From the NCBI GenBank assembly GCA_000985875.1, contig CCRI01000001.1, forward strand, positions 248,001-312,000: a stretch of DNA of 64,000 bases, in the 5' to 3' direction. This document shows, in pieces, positions 7,637 through 15,018 of this stretch. The notes below the pieces were generated by a model, which was not told where the DNA came from, searched no databases, and saw only the letters and a program-made list of their open reading frames with translations. The first letter of the stretch is position 1; each line of letters opens with the position of its first letter. The stretch is from Neorhizobium galegae bv. officinalis. GTDB taxonomy: Bacteria > Pseudomonadota > Alphaproteobacteria > Rhizobiales > Rhizobiaceae. Made by a program: the position numbers and the translations under genes.

Positions 7637-9175
7637 ATGACCATGTTCTTGAAAAGTCGCCATTTCACGCTTGCCTGCGCAGTCGCGGGCAGCCTCGTGT
7701 TTCCAGTCGCGGCCAGTGCCGCGACGCTCAACGTCATGCAGACCGAAGCGCCCCGTTCCATGGATCCGGGCGACCAAACCGCCACCTATACCGCAGCCCT
7801 GCTCGACCCGATGTACGAAGGCCTCATCAAGCGCGATCCCGATCTGTCGCTGAAGCCCGCGCTCGCCACCGAATGGTCGGCAGACGCTTCCGGTCTCGTC
7901 TGGACCTTCAAGCTGCGTCCGGGCGTAAAATTCCATGACGGTACGGCCTTCGATGCCGACGCCGTGGTCAAGAATTTCACCCGTCACCTCGATACCAAGC
8001 GCGGCCTTGCCGCGAGCGGCCGGTTGCGCACCTTCCTCGAAGGCGTCACCGCCGTCGATCCGCTGACCGTTCAGTTCAAGCTGAAGACCCAGTACCCGGC
8101 CTTCCTGGCACTTCTGTCGACCGGTCCCTGCCTGATGGTCAGCCCGACGGCCGATGCAGCCGGCACGGTCGGCTCCAAGGCTGTCGGCACCGGTCCCTAC
8201 AAGCTGCAGGAATACAAGTCCGGCGAATACGTGATCCAGGCCAAGAACACCGACTGGTGGGGCGGCGCGCCGAAGGGCGAAGACCAGATCAAATGGACCT
8301 GGACGGCCGAGCCTTCGGTGATGAACATGGCGCTGCAGACGGGCGATGCCGACGTCATCAACCCGTTCCCGGCCGCCTTTGCCGCGCAGGTCAAGGCGAA
8401 CCCGGAGATGAAGCTCTCGACGACCGACGGTTCGGCCGTCTTCTGGGTCTCGCTCAACACCAAGCTGAAGCCGCTCGACGATGTGCGCGTCCGTCAGGCG
8501 CTGAACTATGCGACCGACCGCGACGGCATCGTCAAGGCGTTCATGAACGGTTATGCGACGCCGGCGAATTCGCCGCTCGCTCCGGTCACCCCCGGTTATG
8601 ACAAGACGCTCAATCCCTATCCCTACAATGTCGAGAAGGCCAAGCAGCTGCTGAAGGAGGCCGGTTATCCGGACGGTTTCGCGATGTCGACCATCGTGCA
8701 GGAGCAGGAATCGCGCATCGGCGAACTGCTGCAGGCGATGTGGGCCAAGGCCGGCGTCAAGCTCGAAGTGCGCAAGATGGAAGGCGGCGTCTGGTCGAAG
8801 GCAGCTTTCCAGGATCCGGCCGGCAAGGAGAAGGACAATATCGGTTCGTCGATCGCCTCCTGGTCGTCGGGCGTCAACGGCGCCGACCTGCAGTTCCGCC
8901 CGCTCTATTACACGAAGAGCGCGTCGCCCGCCGGTGCGAACCTCGGCTTCTTCTCCGATGCCAAGCTTGACGAGCTGATCGACAAGGCAGCTTCGGCGCT
9001 AGACGAAAAGGCGCGCAACGCGATCTATGTGGATGCCCAGAAGGTGGTGAACGAGCAGGCTCCGCATGTTCTGCTCTATACCAAGCAGGACCTGTTTGCG
9101 ACGCGCGCCAGCGTCAAGGGCACCTGGGTGATCCCCGGCGGCCTGATCGTCGTCAAGGAAGCAAAGAAGCAGTAA
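7637..9175 (+). CDS. ABC transporter substrate-binding protein, peptide/opine type (SBP_bac_5)
   Basis: Periplasmic binding protein of 512 aa. A Sec signal peptide (MTMFLKSRHFTLACAVAG... ending ASA-AT) is followed by the SBP_bac_5 fold with LDPMYEGLIKRDPD (family signature near residues 55-70), WTFKLRPGVKFHDGT and VRQALNYATDRDGIV. This family binds di/oligopeptides, opines, glutathione or cell-wall peptides. It is the first gene of an operon with two permeases, a ROK kinase and CutC. A stable hairpin right after the stop may keep its transcript in excess over the downstream genes. No ATPase gene is present, so DppDF-type ATPases must be supplied from elsewhere. Confidence 0.9.
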   Translation: MTMFLKSRHFTLACAVAGSLVFPVAASAATLNVMQTEAPRSMDPGDQTATYTAALLDPMYEGLIKRDPDLSLKPALATEWSADASGLVWTFKLRPGVKFHDGTAFDADAVVKNFTRHLDTKRGLAASGRLRTFLEGVTAVDPLTVQFKLKTQYPAFLALLSTGPCLMVSPTADAAGTVGSKAVGTGPYKLQEYKSGEYVIQAKNTDWWGGAPKGEDQIKWTWTAEPSVMNMALQTGDADVINPFPAAFAAQVKANPEMKLSTTDGSAVFWVSLNTKLKPLDDVRVRQALNYATDRDGIVKAFMNGYATPANSPLAPVTPGYDKTLNPYPYNVEKAKQLLKEAGYPDGFAMSTIVQEQESRIGELLQAMWAKAGVKLEVRKMEGGVWSKAAFQDPAGKEKDNIGSSIASWSSGVNGADLQFRPLYYTKSASPAGANLGFFSDAKLDELIDKAASALDEKARNAIYVDAQKVVNEQAPHVLLYTKQDLFATRASVKGTWVIPGGLIVVKEAKKQ

Positions 9176-9195
9176 ACGCAAGTCGACAATGGTTT

Positions 9196-9219
9196 CTCCT
9201 CTCCCGGCGGGGAGAGGAG
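9196..9219 (+). terminator. Hairpin after the binding-protein gene
   Basis: CTCCTCTCCC (9196-9205) pairs with GGGAGAGGAG (9210-9219): a perfect 10-bp GC-rich stem with a 4-base loop, 20 bases after the stop codon. There is no U-tract, so it is more likely a partial terminator or 3'-end stabiliser than a full stop. Confidence 0.5.
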
Positions 9220-9251
9220 GGCCTGTTCGAAAGCCCGTGTGCCATTACCTC

Positions 9252-9334
9252 CGTCATGCGCGGGCTTGTCCCGAGCATCTGCAGCGTTTGATTGGAAACG
9301 TGGTTAGATCCTCGGCACAAGGCCGAGGATGACG
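9252..9334. repeat. Dispersed palindromic repeat (second family)
   Basis: Inverted 29-bp arms at 9252-9280 and 9306-9334 (CGTCATGCGCGGGCTTGTCC... and its partner) match at 24 of 29 positions around a 25-base centre. Palindromes of this look (CGTCAT...CTTGTCCCGAG) are frequent between rhizobial genes. It lies inside the operon, between the binding-protein and permease genes. Confidence 0.7.
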
Positions 9335-9411
9335 TCGAGTGGGGGCGTCGCGTCGATAGCTGCGGGGCTTTCTCAGTGTAGGACAACCTGGAATGAAAAC
9401 GTAGAAGGCGG

Positions 9412-10332
9412 ATGAAAGCCTATATCACCAAGAAATTGCTGGCCCTGCCGCTGATCCTGATCGGCGTGTCGCTGCTGGTCTTCGTGGCGATCCGCGCGCT
9501 GCCGGGCGATCCGGCGCGGCTGATGGCCGGACCCGAGGCAACGCAGGAGGCCGTCGATAACATGACCGTGCGGCTCGGCCTCGACCGCAGTCTGCCGGCG
9601 CAATACGCTTCCTTCGCCTATGGGGCGGTGAGGGGCGATCTCGGCGTTTCCATCAAGTCCAAGCTGCCCGTCGTCGCCGAAATTGCCGAGCGCCTGCCGT
9701 TCACCATCGGACTGGCGATCACCGCCTATCTGATCGCCATCGGAATCGGCGTGCCGGCAGGCATGATCGCGGCGATCTACCGGCATGGCTGGCCGGACCA
9801 GATCGTGATGATCCTTGCGATTGCCGGCGCCTCGATCGCCAATTTCTGGCTGGCGCTGATGGCGATGAATACGTTCTCCGTGCAACTCGGCTGGCTGCCG
9901 TTGCTCGGCGCGGCATCCTGGAAGAGCTTCATCCTGCCGTCGATCACGCTCGCCGTGCTGCCGACGGCGGTCATCGCCCGCATGACCCGTTCCAGCATGA
10001 TCGAGGTGATGAGCCAGGACTATATCCGCACCGCCTATGCCAAGGGCGTCCTGCCGAGGAACATCTATTGGGGCCATGCGCTGCGCAATGCCCTGCTGCC
10101 GATCATCACCATCGTCGGCTTGAATTTCGGCAGCCTGATGGGTGGCGCGGTCGTGACCGAATCCGTCTTCAACTGGCCGGGCATCGGGCGTTTCCTCGTC
10201 GATGCCGTGCGTTACCGCGATTATCCGGTCATCCAGGGCGTGACGCTCGTTGCCGTCACCGGCGTGGTCGTCATCAACTTCCTGGCGGAGATGCTGATCG
10301 CCTTCCTCAACCCGAAGATAAGGTTCGACTGA
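9412..10332 (+). CDS. ABC transporter permease, DppB type
   Basis: Inner-membrane permease of 306 aa. It has six predicted membrane segments, the N-terminal KKLLALPLILIGVSLLVFVAIRALPGDPAR typical of DppB/OppB (motif from about residue 5), and the coupling EAA loop RTAYAKGVLPRNIYWGHALRNALLP (about 205-228). The stop shares one base with the start of the next permease (TGATG). It works with the binding protein encoded upstream. Confidence 0.92.
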   Translation: MKAYITKKLLALPLILIGVSLLVFVAIRALPGDPARLMAGPEATQEAVDNMTVRLGLDRSLPAQYASFAYGAVRGDLGVSIKSKLPVVAEIAERLPFTIGLAITAYLIAIGIGVPAGMIAAIYRHGWPDQIVMILAIAGASIANFWLALMAMNTFSVQLGWLPLLGAASWKSFILPSITLAVLPTAVIARMTRSSMIEVMSQDYIRTAYAKGVLPRNIYWGHALRNALLPIITIVGLNFGSLMGGAVVTESVFNWPGIGRFLVDAVRYRDYPVIQGVTLVAVTGVVVINFLAEMLIAFLNPKIRFD

Positions 10333-11198
10333 TGGCATCTGTTGACACCGATATCGCGTCGCGCCGGCCAGCGGTCTACCGGGGACTGCGCTGGATGGCG
10401 ATCCATCGCAGCATCACCATCGGCGGCTTCCTGATCGGCATTATCGTGCTCGCCGCGATCTTCGCGCCGCTGATCGCGCCGGCCGATCCCTATGTCCAGG
10501 ACCTGCTTGCAATCATGGAGCCGCCATCGCTGGCGCATCCGTTCGGCACCGACGACAACGGCCGCGACATCTTCGCCCGTGTCATTTTCGGAGCGCGCAT
10601 TTCCTTGGCCGAGGTGGTTCTGGCCGTCGGGTTGGCGGTGATTGTCGGCGTGCCGCTCGGCATCCTCTCGGGCATGAGCGGCCGGTATGTCGACCAGGCG
10701 ATCATGTGGACGATGGACATCCTGTTTGCCTTTCCGGGCATCGTCCTCGCCATCCTGATCGTCAGCGTGCTCGGCAGCAGCCTGATCAACCTTCTGATCG
10801 CCATTGCCATTTTCTCCGTGCCGGTCTACGCACGCCTGAGCCGCAACCTGACGCTGGGCTTGAAGGGCATGGATTATGTCGAAGCCGCCGTCTCGCTCGG
10901 CATCTCGCGCCGCCGTATCATGAGCCATTACATCCTGCGCAACGCGATCGGACCGATCATCGTGCAGTCGACGCTGACTGCCGGCACCGTCATCCTGTCG
11001 GCCGCAAGCCTGTCGTTCCTCGGCCTCGGCGCCCAGCCGCCGCTTCCCGAATGGGGCGCGATGATGAGCGACGGCCGCAACTATCTCGGCCTCAACATCT
11101 GGATGTCGCTGTTTCCGGGCCTGGCGATCATGATCACCGTGCTTGGCTTCAACATCCTCGGCGACGGCCTTCGCGACCTTCTGGATCCGCGCAAATGA
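10332..11198 (+). CDS. ABC transporter permease, DppC type
   Basis: Second permease, 288 aa, starting at the ATG that overlaps the dppB-like stop by one base. It has the OppC N-terminal helix followed by the conserved HPFGTDDNGRDIFARVIFGARISL (about residues 70-93) and the EAA loop YVEAAVSLGISRRRIMSHYILRN. The gene ends in an ATGA overlap with the ROK kinase gene, so translation is coupled. Confidence 0.92.
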   Translation: MASVDTDIASRRPAVYRGLRWMAIHRSITIGGFLIGIIVLAAIFAPLIAPADPYVQDLLAIMEPPSLAHPFGTDDNGRDIFARVIFGARISLAEVVLAVGLAVIVGVPLGILSGMSGRYVDQAIMWTMDILFAFPGIVLAILIVSVLGSSLINLLIAIAIFSVPVYARLSRNLTLGLKGMDYVEAAVSLGISRRRIMSHYILRNAIGPIIVQSTLTAGTVILSAASLSFLGLGAQPPLPEWGAMMSDGRNYLGLNIWMSLFPGLAIMITVLGFNILGDGLRDLLDPRK

Positions 11199-12211
11199 GC
11201 ATCGCCGCAACACCCCGCACGACAGGCCAGGTTGGGCCGGCAAGGCCGGTCTTCTGCGTCGATATCGGCGGGTCGTTCATGAAATTCGCGGTCTCGCCGG
11301 CGCCCGGCGCGCTGGTGCCGCTCGAAAAGGTGGCGACTCCGGCTGCAAGCTGGGACGATCTTGCAGCCTCGCTTTCGGCGCTGATCGAGCGCAATGCGGG
11401 TTCCGGCGATCCGGCTTCGCCGCTGGCGCTGTCGATCGCCGGCCTCATCGATCCCAGAAACGGCATCGCCACCTCTGCCAATATTCCCTGCATCACCGGA
11501 CGGCGGATCGGCGACGAACTTTCGGCGATTCTCGGAAGGCCGGTAGTCGCTGCCAATGACGCGGACTGCCTGACACTTGCCGAAGCCAATGAGGGCGTCG
11601 GGCGCGGCCATTCGGTGGTGTTCTGCGCCATCATGGGTACCGGCATCGGCGGGGGCCTCGCAATCGACGGGCGGCTGGTGCGCGGGGCGGGCGGCGTCAC
11701 CGGCGAGTGGGGCCACGGACCGATCCTCAACACGAGCGTCGAACTCGACGGCGAGACTGTTCATGTTCCGCGCTTTGCCTGCGGCTGCGGCCAGTCCGGC
11801 TGCGTCGATACGATCGGCGGGGCACGCGGCATCGAGCGGCTGCATCATTTCCTGCACGGCTGCGAGGAGACGAGCTATCGAATCCTCGCAGACTGGCAGG
11901 TGGGCGAGGCGAGGGCGGCGAAGACCGTCGCCGTCTATCTCGAACTGATCGCCGACCCGCTGGCCCTGTCGGTCAATGTCACCGGTGCCTCGATCGTGCC
12001 GGTCGGCGGCGGGCTTGCCTCGGTTACGCCGCTCATCGATGCGCTCGACCAGGCGGTGCGCAAGCGCATCCTCAACCGTTTCGATCACCCGCTGGTGACG
12101 CCGGCGCTGCGGCAGGAGGATGGCGGGCTGGTGGGCGCTGCGGTGCTCGGCCATCAAAGTGCCGTCTACGGTCACGAGGGTGCCGTCCACGGTCGCGAAA
12201 GCGCCGTCTGA
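11195..12211 (+). CDS. ROK family sugar/aminosugar kinase-like protein
   Basis: Predicted cytoplasmic kinase of 338 aa. It has no HTH. The phosphate-1 motif is DIGGSFMKFAV (about residues 23-33), followed by a catalytic AND motif (VVAANDADCLTLAE), MGTGIGGGLAIDG, GEWGHGPI and the zinc cluster CGCGQSGCVDT. ROK kinases of this form phosphorylate glucose, N-acetylmannosamine, N-acetylglucosamine or similar sugars. Its position in a peptide-importer operon next to a ROK repressor suggests that the imported compound has a sugar part. The last 20 residues (GHQSAVYGHEGAVHG...) are encoded by a 21-bp tandem repeat and look like a late extension. The start overlaps dppC by 4 bases (ATGA). Confidence 0.85.
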   Translation: MSIAATPRTTGQVGPARPVFCVDIGGSFMKFAVSPAPGALVPLEKVATPAASWDDLAASLSALIERNAGSGDPASPLALSIAGLIDPRNGIATSANIPCITGRRIGDELSAILGRPVVAANDADCLTLAEANEGVGRGHSVVFCAIMGTGIGGGLAIDGRLVRGAGGVTGEWGHGPILNTSVELDGETVHVPRFACGCGQSGCVDTIGGARGIERLHHFLHGCEETSYRILADWQVGEARAAKTVAVYLELIADPLALSVNVTGASIVPVGGGLASVTPLIDALDQAVRKRILNRFDHPLVTPALRQEDGGLVGAAVLGHQSAVYGHEGAVHGRESAV

Positions 12212-12232
12212 GGTCACGAAGGTGACGGTTAT
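12149..12232 (+). repeat. 21-bp tandem repeat, four units
   Basis: Units begin at 12149, 12170, 12191 and 12212, each starting GGYCRYSA and containing a GTGCCGTCTAC-like half. The first three encode a seven-residue repeat, G-H-x-x-A-V-x, at the end of the ROK kinase. The stop codon TGA is the end of unit 3, and a more diverged unit 4 continues into the 14 bases before the cutC ribosome-binding site. Confidence 0.85.
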
Positions 12233-12246
12233 CAAGGAGACTGATT

Positions 12247-12984
12247 CTGTCCATCCTGCTCGAAGTCTGCGTCGATAGTCCCGAAGGTTTGGCGGCCGCA
12301 ATCGCCGGCGGCGCGAACCGGATCGAACTCTGCGCTGCACTCGATGTCGGCGGCCTGACGCCGCCGCCGGGCATGATCGCGCTTGCCGCCAGGGCGCCGA
12401 TCCCGGTCTATGCGATCATCCGGCCGCGCGCCGGCAGCTTCGTCTATGACGCCGACAACGAGGCGGCGATGATGGCCGATATCGATGCGGTGCGGGCGGC
12501 GGGCCTTGCAGGCGTCGTGATTGGTGCCAGCCGTCCGGACATGACGCTCGACATGCCCTTGCTCAAGCGGTTGATGGCGCATGCCCAAGGCCTCGGCGTG
12601 ACGCTTCACCGCGCTTTCGATCTGGTACCGGATCCGTTCGAGGCGCTGGAACAGGCGGTCGAGCTGGGCGTCGAGCGTATCCTGACCTCCGGCCTCAAGG
12701 TCAGCGGGCCGGACGGGATCGACATGCTGAAAATGCTGGTGGAGCGGGCGGGAGACCGGGTGTCGATCATGCCCGGCGGCGGCATCAATCTATCGACCGT
12801 CGAGCGGGTGGTTCGGGAAACCGGGGTACACGAGGTCCACAGTTCCTGCCGACGGCCCGTCGAAAGCACGGACGAGCGTGCCATCGCCTTCGGTTTCCAG
12901 GCGCCGATTTCGCATGAGACGAGCAGCGAGATCGTGCGGAAGATGCGCGGTCTGCTCGATGAGCTCGGCGCAGGGCGCGGCTGA
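12247..12984 (+). CDS. cutC: CutC family protein
   Basis: TIM-barrel protein of the CutC family, 245 aa. The family N-terminus LLEVCVDSPEGLAAAIAGGA is complete only if translation begins upstream of the first TTG. The codon at the right distance from the AAGGAGA sequence (12234-12240) is CTG at 12247, an unusual start. Family blocks GGLTPPPG, IRPRAGSFVYD, GVTLHRAFD and IMPGGGIN are present. CutC was named for copper homeostasis in E. coli, but its chemistry is unproven, and here it closes a peptide-importer/ROK-kinase operon. Confidence 0.87.
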   Translation: MSILLEVCVDSPEGLAAAIAGGANRIELCAALDVGGLTPPPGMIALAARAPIPVYAIIRPRAGSFVYDADNEAAMMADIDAVRAAGLAGVVIGASRPDMTLDMPLLKRLMAHAQGLGVTLHRAFDLVPDPFEALEQAVELGVERILTSGLKVSGPDGIDMLKMLVERAGDRVSIMPGGGINLSTVERVVRETGVHEVHSSCRRPVESTDERAIAFGFQAPISHETSSEIVRKMRGLLDELGAGRG

Positions 12985-13001
12985 TCGTCAGGCACGACTT
13001 T

Positions 13002-13033
13002 GCGGCAGGCCGTCGGGGGAGACGACCTGCCGC
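13002..13033. terminator. Hairpin between cutC and fixK
   Basis: GCGGCAGG-C-CGTC pairs with GACG-A-CCTGCCGC across a 6-base loop (12 of 13 pairs). It lies 18 bases after the cutC stop in the convergent cutC/fixK gap. There is no U-tract on either side, so its strength as a terminator is uncertain. Confidence 0.45.
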
Positions 13034-13164
13034 TCAGCAGTCAGGGAGGAATATCCTGAAATCGAGGAGGTATGCACTTTCAAGTCTACGGACAACCGCC
13101 GTTCGTCCGCTCATGCACTGCCATTTCAATGCTATTTCAATGCCATGCGTATTATCATTTCATG

Positions 13165-13815
13165 TCATGCGCAGAGGCTGCGGAGTGCTTCGTGCTTCTT
13201 GATCTCGATGCAACGAATGCTCCGCAGTTTGATAAGGCCGGCCGTACGGAGTTTTGCGAACACGCGCGACACCGTTTCGATCGTCAGGCCTAAATAGTCG
13301 GCTATATCAAGCCGGGTCATGGGAATGTCGAAGTGTTCCAGTCCGCCCTGGCGTTCCGACATGTCGACGAGGAAGCCGGCGATCCGTTCCACCGCCGTCT
13401 GGCGGCCGATCATCATGATATGTTCCTGGGCGCGCAGCATGCCGCGCAGCGCCAGCGAAAGCAGTTCCGGCAAGGCCTGGTCGTTGGCGGCGCGGCTGAT
13501 GGCGCGCAAGCCCGTCGGAGCGATGGCTTCGGCGAAGAAACTATGGGTCCGGTCAGCCTCGAAGCCGAAAGTCTCCCCGGCCAGATGGAAGGCGATGACC
13601 TGTCTCCTTCCGTCGGACAGCAGCCGGTGGATCCGCACGGCACCGAATTCGACGTGATAGAACGTTCCTGCCTTGTCGCCGGGGGCATAGATTTCGGCAC
13701 CGGCATTGAAGGTCGTCACGGTATTGGCCCGGAGGAGGCCCGCGGTCGGGGATGCGATCACGATCTGGCTCTTGGTGAGCTCCAACTTCGTGGCATGAGC
13801 GGCTGCGGTTTGCAT
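13165..13815 (-). CDS. fixK: Crp/Fnr family regulator, FixK type
   Basis: Transcription factor of 216 aa that would switch on microaerobic genes below FixLJ. A cyclic-nucleotide-like beta barrel (about 30-120) is followed by the HTH MTRLDIADYLGLTIETVSRVFAKL (about residues 170-195). The recognition helix has the E-x-x-S-R pattern that reads TTGAT half-sites. It lacks the N-terminal cysteine cluster of FNR/FnrN, so it does not sense oxygen itself, as expected of FixK. The start at 13815 has a GGGGAGA site upstream. A longer frame to 13917 would run through a candidate FixJ box and is less likely. It is co-oriented with fixJ and fixL. Confidence 0.87.
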   Translation of the reverse strand: MQTAAAHATKLELTKSQIVIASPTAGLLRANTVTTFNAGAEIYAPGDKAGTFYHVEFGAVRIHRLLSDGRRQVIAFHLAGETFGFEADRTHSFFAEAIAPTGLRAISRAANDQALPELLSLALRGMLRAQEHIMMIGRQTAVERIAGFLVDMSERQGGLEHFDIPMTRLDIADYLGLTIETVSRVFAKLRTAGLIKLRSIRCIEIKKHEALRSLCA

Positions 13816-13880
13816 CTTCACGTCTCCCCTTGCTGTGATCATCAAGATGACAGAAGACGGGTCGGGGAAAAATTCGTTTG

Positions 13881-13903
13881 TATCACTAGGGGTATTTACG
13901 TAG
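13881..13903 (-). promoter_or_regulatory. Candidate FixJ-binding site upstream of fixK
   Basis: Read on the minus strand this is CTACGTAAATACCCCTAGTG followed by ATA, 66-88 bases before the fixK ATG. Rhizobial fixK promoters carry FixJ sites of the general form TACGTA...CC.TA, which this matches. No experimental evidence is available. Confidence 0.5.
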
Positions 13904-13932
13904 GGGCAGCGGGGCAAAGCTGCGAACGTGGC

Positions 13933-14334
13933 TCAGGCGGCGAGCGCAAGGCTTTTGACGAGGCTGACAAGATCGGCGCCGTTGAACGGCTTGGCGAGGC
14001 TCAGGATCGGCCCCAGTTCGTCTTCGATGGGTGGAGACATGCCGTCGGTCAGCAGGATCACGGCCTGACCCCATTGGTGCAGGTGCTGCCGGGCATTGGT
14101 GCAGGAGCGCAGCACCTGGTCGTCGATGATCATGCAGAGCGTCGGGCTGGCGATGATATTGCCGTTGCACCAGGAATCATGGGCCTCGACGCGGTAGCCC
14201 TCTACCTCGAGTGCGAATGTCAACGACTGCCTGAGACCGAGATCGGGCGCGATGACGACTATGCTTCTCGCTTGTGATAACACAAAACTTCCCGCGGGGA
14301 TGGGGGCAGCCGGAGAGCCGCTCAAATCAGACAT
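13933..14334 (-). CDS. Degenerate receiver-domain protein in the fix cassette
   Basis: A stand-alone receiver-like protein of up to 133 aa, with no output domain. Strand beta-1 reads SIVVIAPD where active receivers have VVDD, so the Mg-binding acidic pair is lost. The phosphoacceptor-like aspartates (D71/D72 in MIIDDQ), T96 (ILLTDG) and K115 (LAKPF) remain. It lies between fixJ and fixK on the same strand. An upstream FixK-like box fits a promoter whose -10 overlaps the ATG at 14334, in which case GTG at 14283 would be the true start (116 aa). It may modulate FixL/FixJ or be a pseudo-receiver with another trigger; its function is unknown. Confidence 0.75.
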   Translation of the reverse strand: MSDLSGSPAAPIPAGSFVLSQARSIVVIAPDLGLRQSLTFALEVEGYRVEAHDSWCNGNIIASPTLCMIIDDQVLRSCTNARQHLHQWGQAVILLTDGMSPPIEDELGPILSLAKPFNGADLVSLVKSLALAA

Positions 14335-14360
14335 CTAGGGCCTGCGTGGGGCGCAGCGCT

Positions 14361-14374
14361 TTGCGATAGATCAA
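14361..14374 (-). promoter_or_regulatory. FixK/FNR-like box
   Basis: TTGCG-ATAG-ATCAA matches 8 of 10 positions of TTGAT-N4-ATCAA. Read toward the receiver gene, its centre is 33 bases upstream of the centre of a TAGATG hexamer (14332-14337). That is the spacing of an activator box at -41.5 relative to a -10. It lies in the 63-bp gap after fixJ. Confidence 0.4.
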
Positions 14375-14397
14375 GAAATTTCAATATTTTTCCGCGT

Positions 14398-15018
14398 TCA
14401 GTTGGGGCCGAAACCGGCAGCTATCGCCATGCGAACGAGTTGCGGCAGGCTTTTCGCCTTCATCTTGGCCATGACGTTGGCGCGATGCACCTCGACGGTC
14501 CGTGGGCTGATGTCGAGATCGTAGGCGATCGACTTGTTCGGCAGGCCGGCAACCACGGCCGCCAGCACCTGCCTCTCCCTGTCGCTCAGGCTATCAAGCC
14601 GCGTCTGAACCTCGGCCAGGTCGTCCGTGTCGAGCATTTTATCCGACAGAAGCTCGGCAGCCCGCTGGATCGCTTCGATGATCACCGTGTCGCCGAACGG
14701 TTTTTCGATGAAGTCGACGGCGCCGGCCTTCATCGCCTCCACCGCCATCGGCACGTCGCCGTGGCCGGTGATGACGATCGAAGGAATGCCGGTCCGGCTG
14801 GTTGTCAGCTTGCGGATCAGTTCGACGCCGGTCATGTCCGGCATCCTGAGGTCGGTGACCAGAACGCCGTTTCGCACACTCGGCGCGAACTGCAGGAAGG
14901 ACGAGGCGGTTTCATGCATGCGCACGGCGAAGCCGTTCATGGTCAGCATGAAGGCAAGAGACTTTCTGACCGGCTCCTCGTCGTCGACGATATGGATCGT
15001 GTAGTCACCCGTCTGCAT
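14398..15018 (-). CDS. fixJ: Response regulator FixJ
   Basis: Two-domain NarL-class regulator of 206 aa. The receiver (1-120) has the [20 protein letters not shown] start, the phosphorylatable aspartate D56 in [11 protein letters not shown], the switch threonine in VITGHGD and the lysine in FIEKPFG. The LuxR-type HTH (about 140-206) contains [22 protein letters not shown] and the recognition helix [17 protein letters not shown]. The start [13 protein letters not shown] overlaps the 3' end of fixL by 14 bases. When phosphorylated by FixL at low oxygen it should activate fixK, which has a candidate site upstream. Confidence 0.93.
   Translation of the reverse strand: MQTGDYTIHIVDDEEPVRKSLAFMLTMNGFAVRMHETASSFLQFAPSVRNGVLVTDLRMPDMTGVELIRKLTTSRTGIPSIVITGHGDVPMAVEAMKAGAVDFIEKPFGDTVIIEAIQRAAELLSDKMLDTDDLAEVQTRLDSLSDRERQVLAAVVAGLPNKSIAYDLDISPRTVEVHRANVMAKMKAKSLPQLVRMAIAAGFGPN

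Noticed and set aside
13165..13917. FnrN-type oxygen-sensing regulator
   Set aside because: The N-terminal cysteine cluster needed for the iron-sulfur centre is absent, so FixK is preferred.
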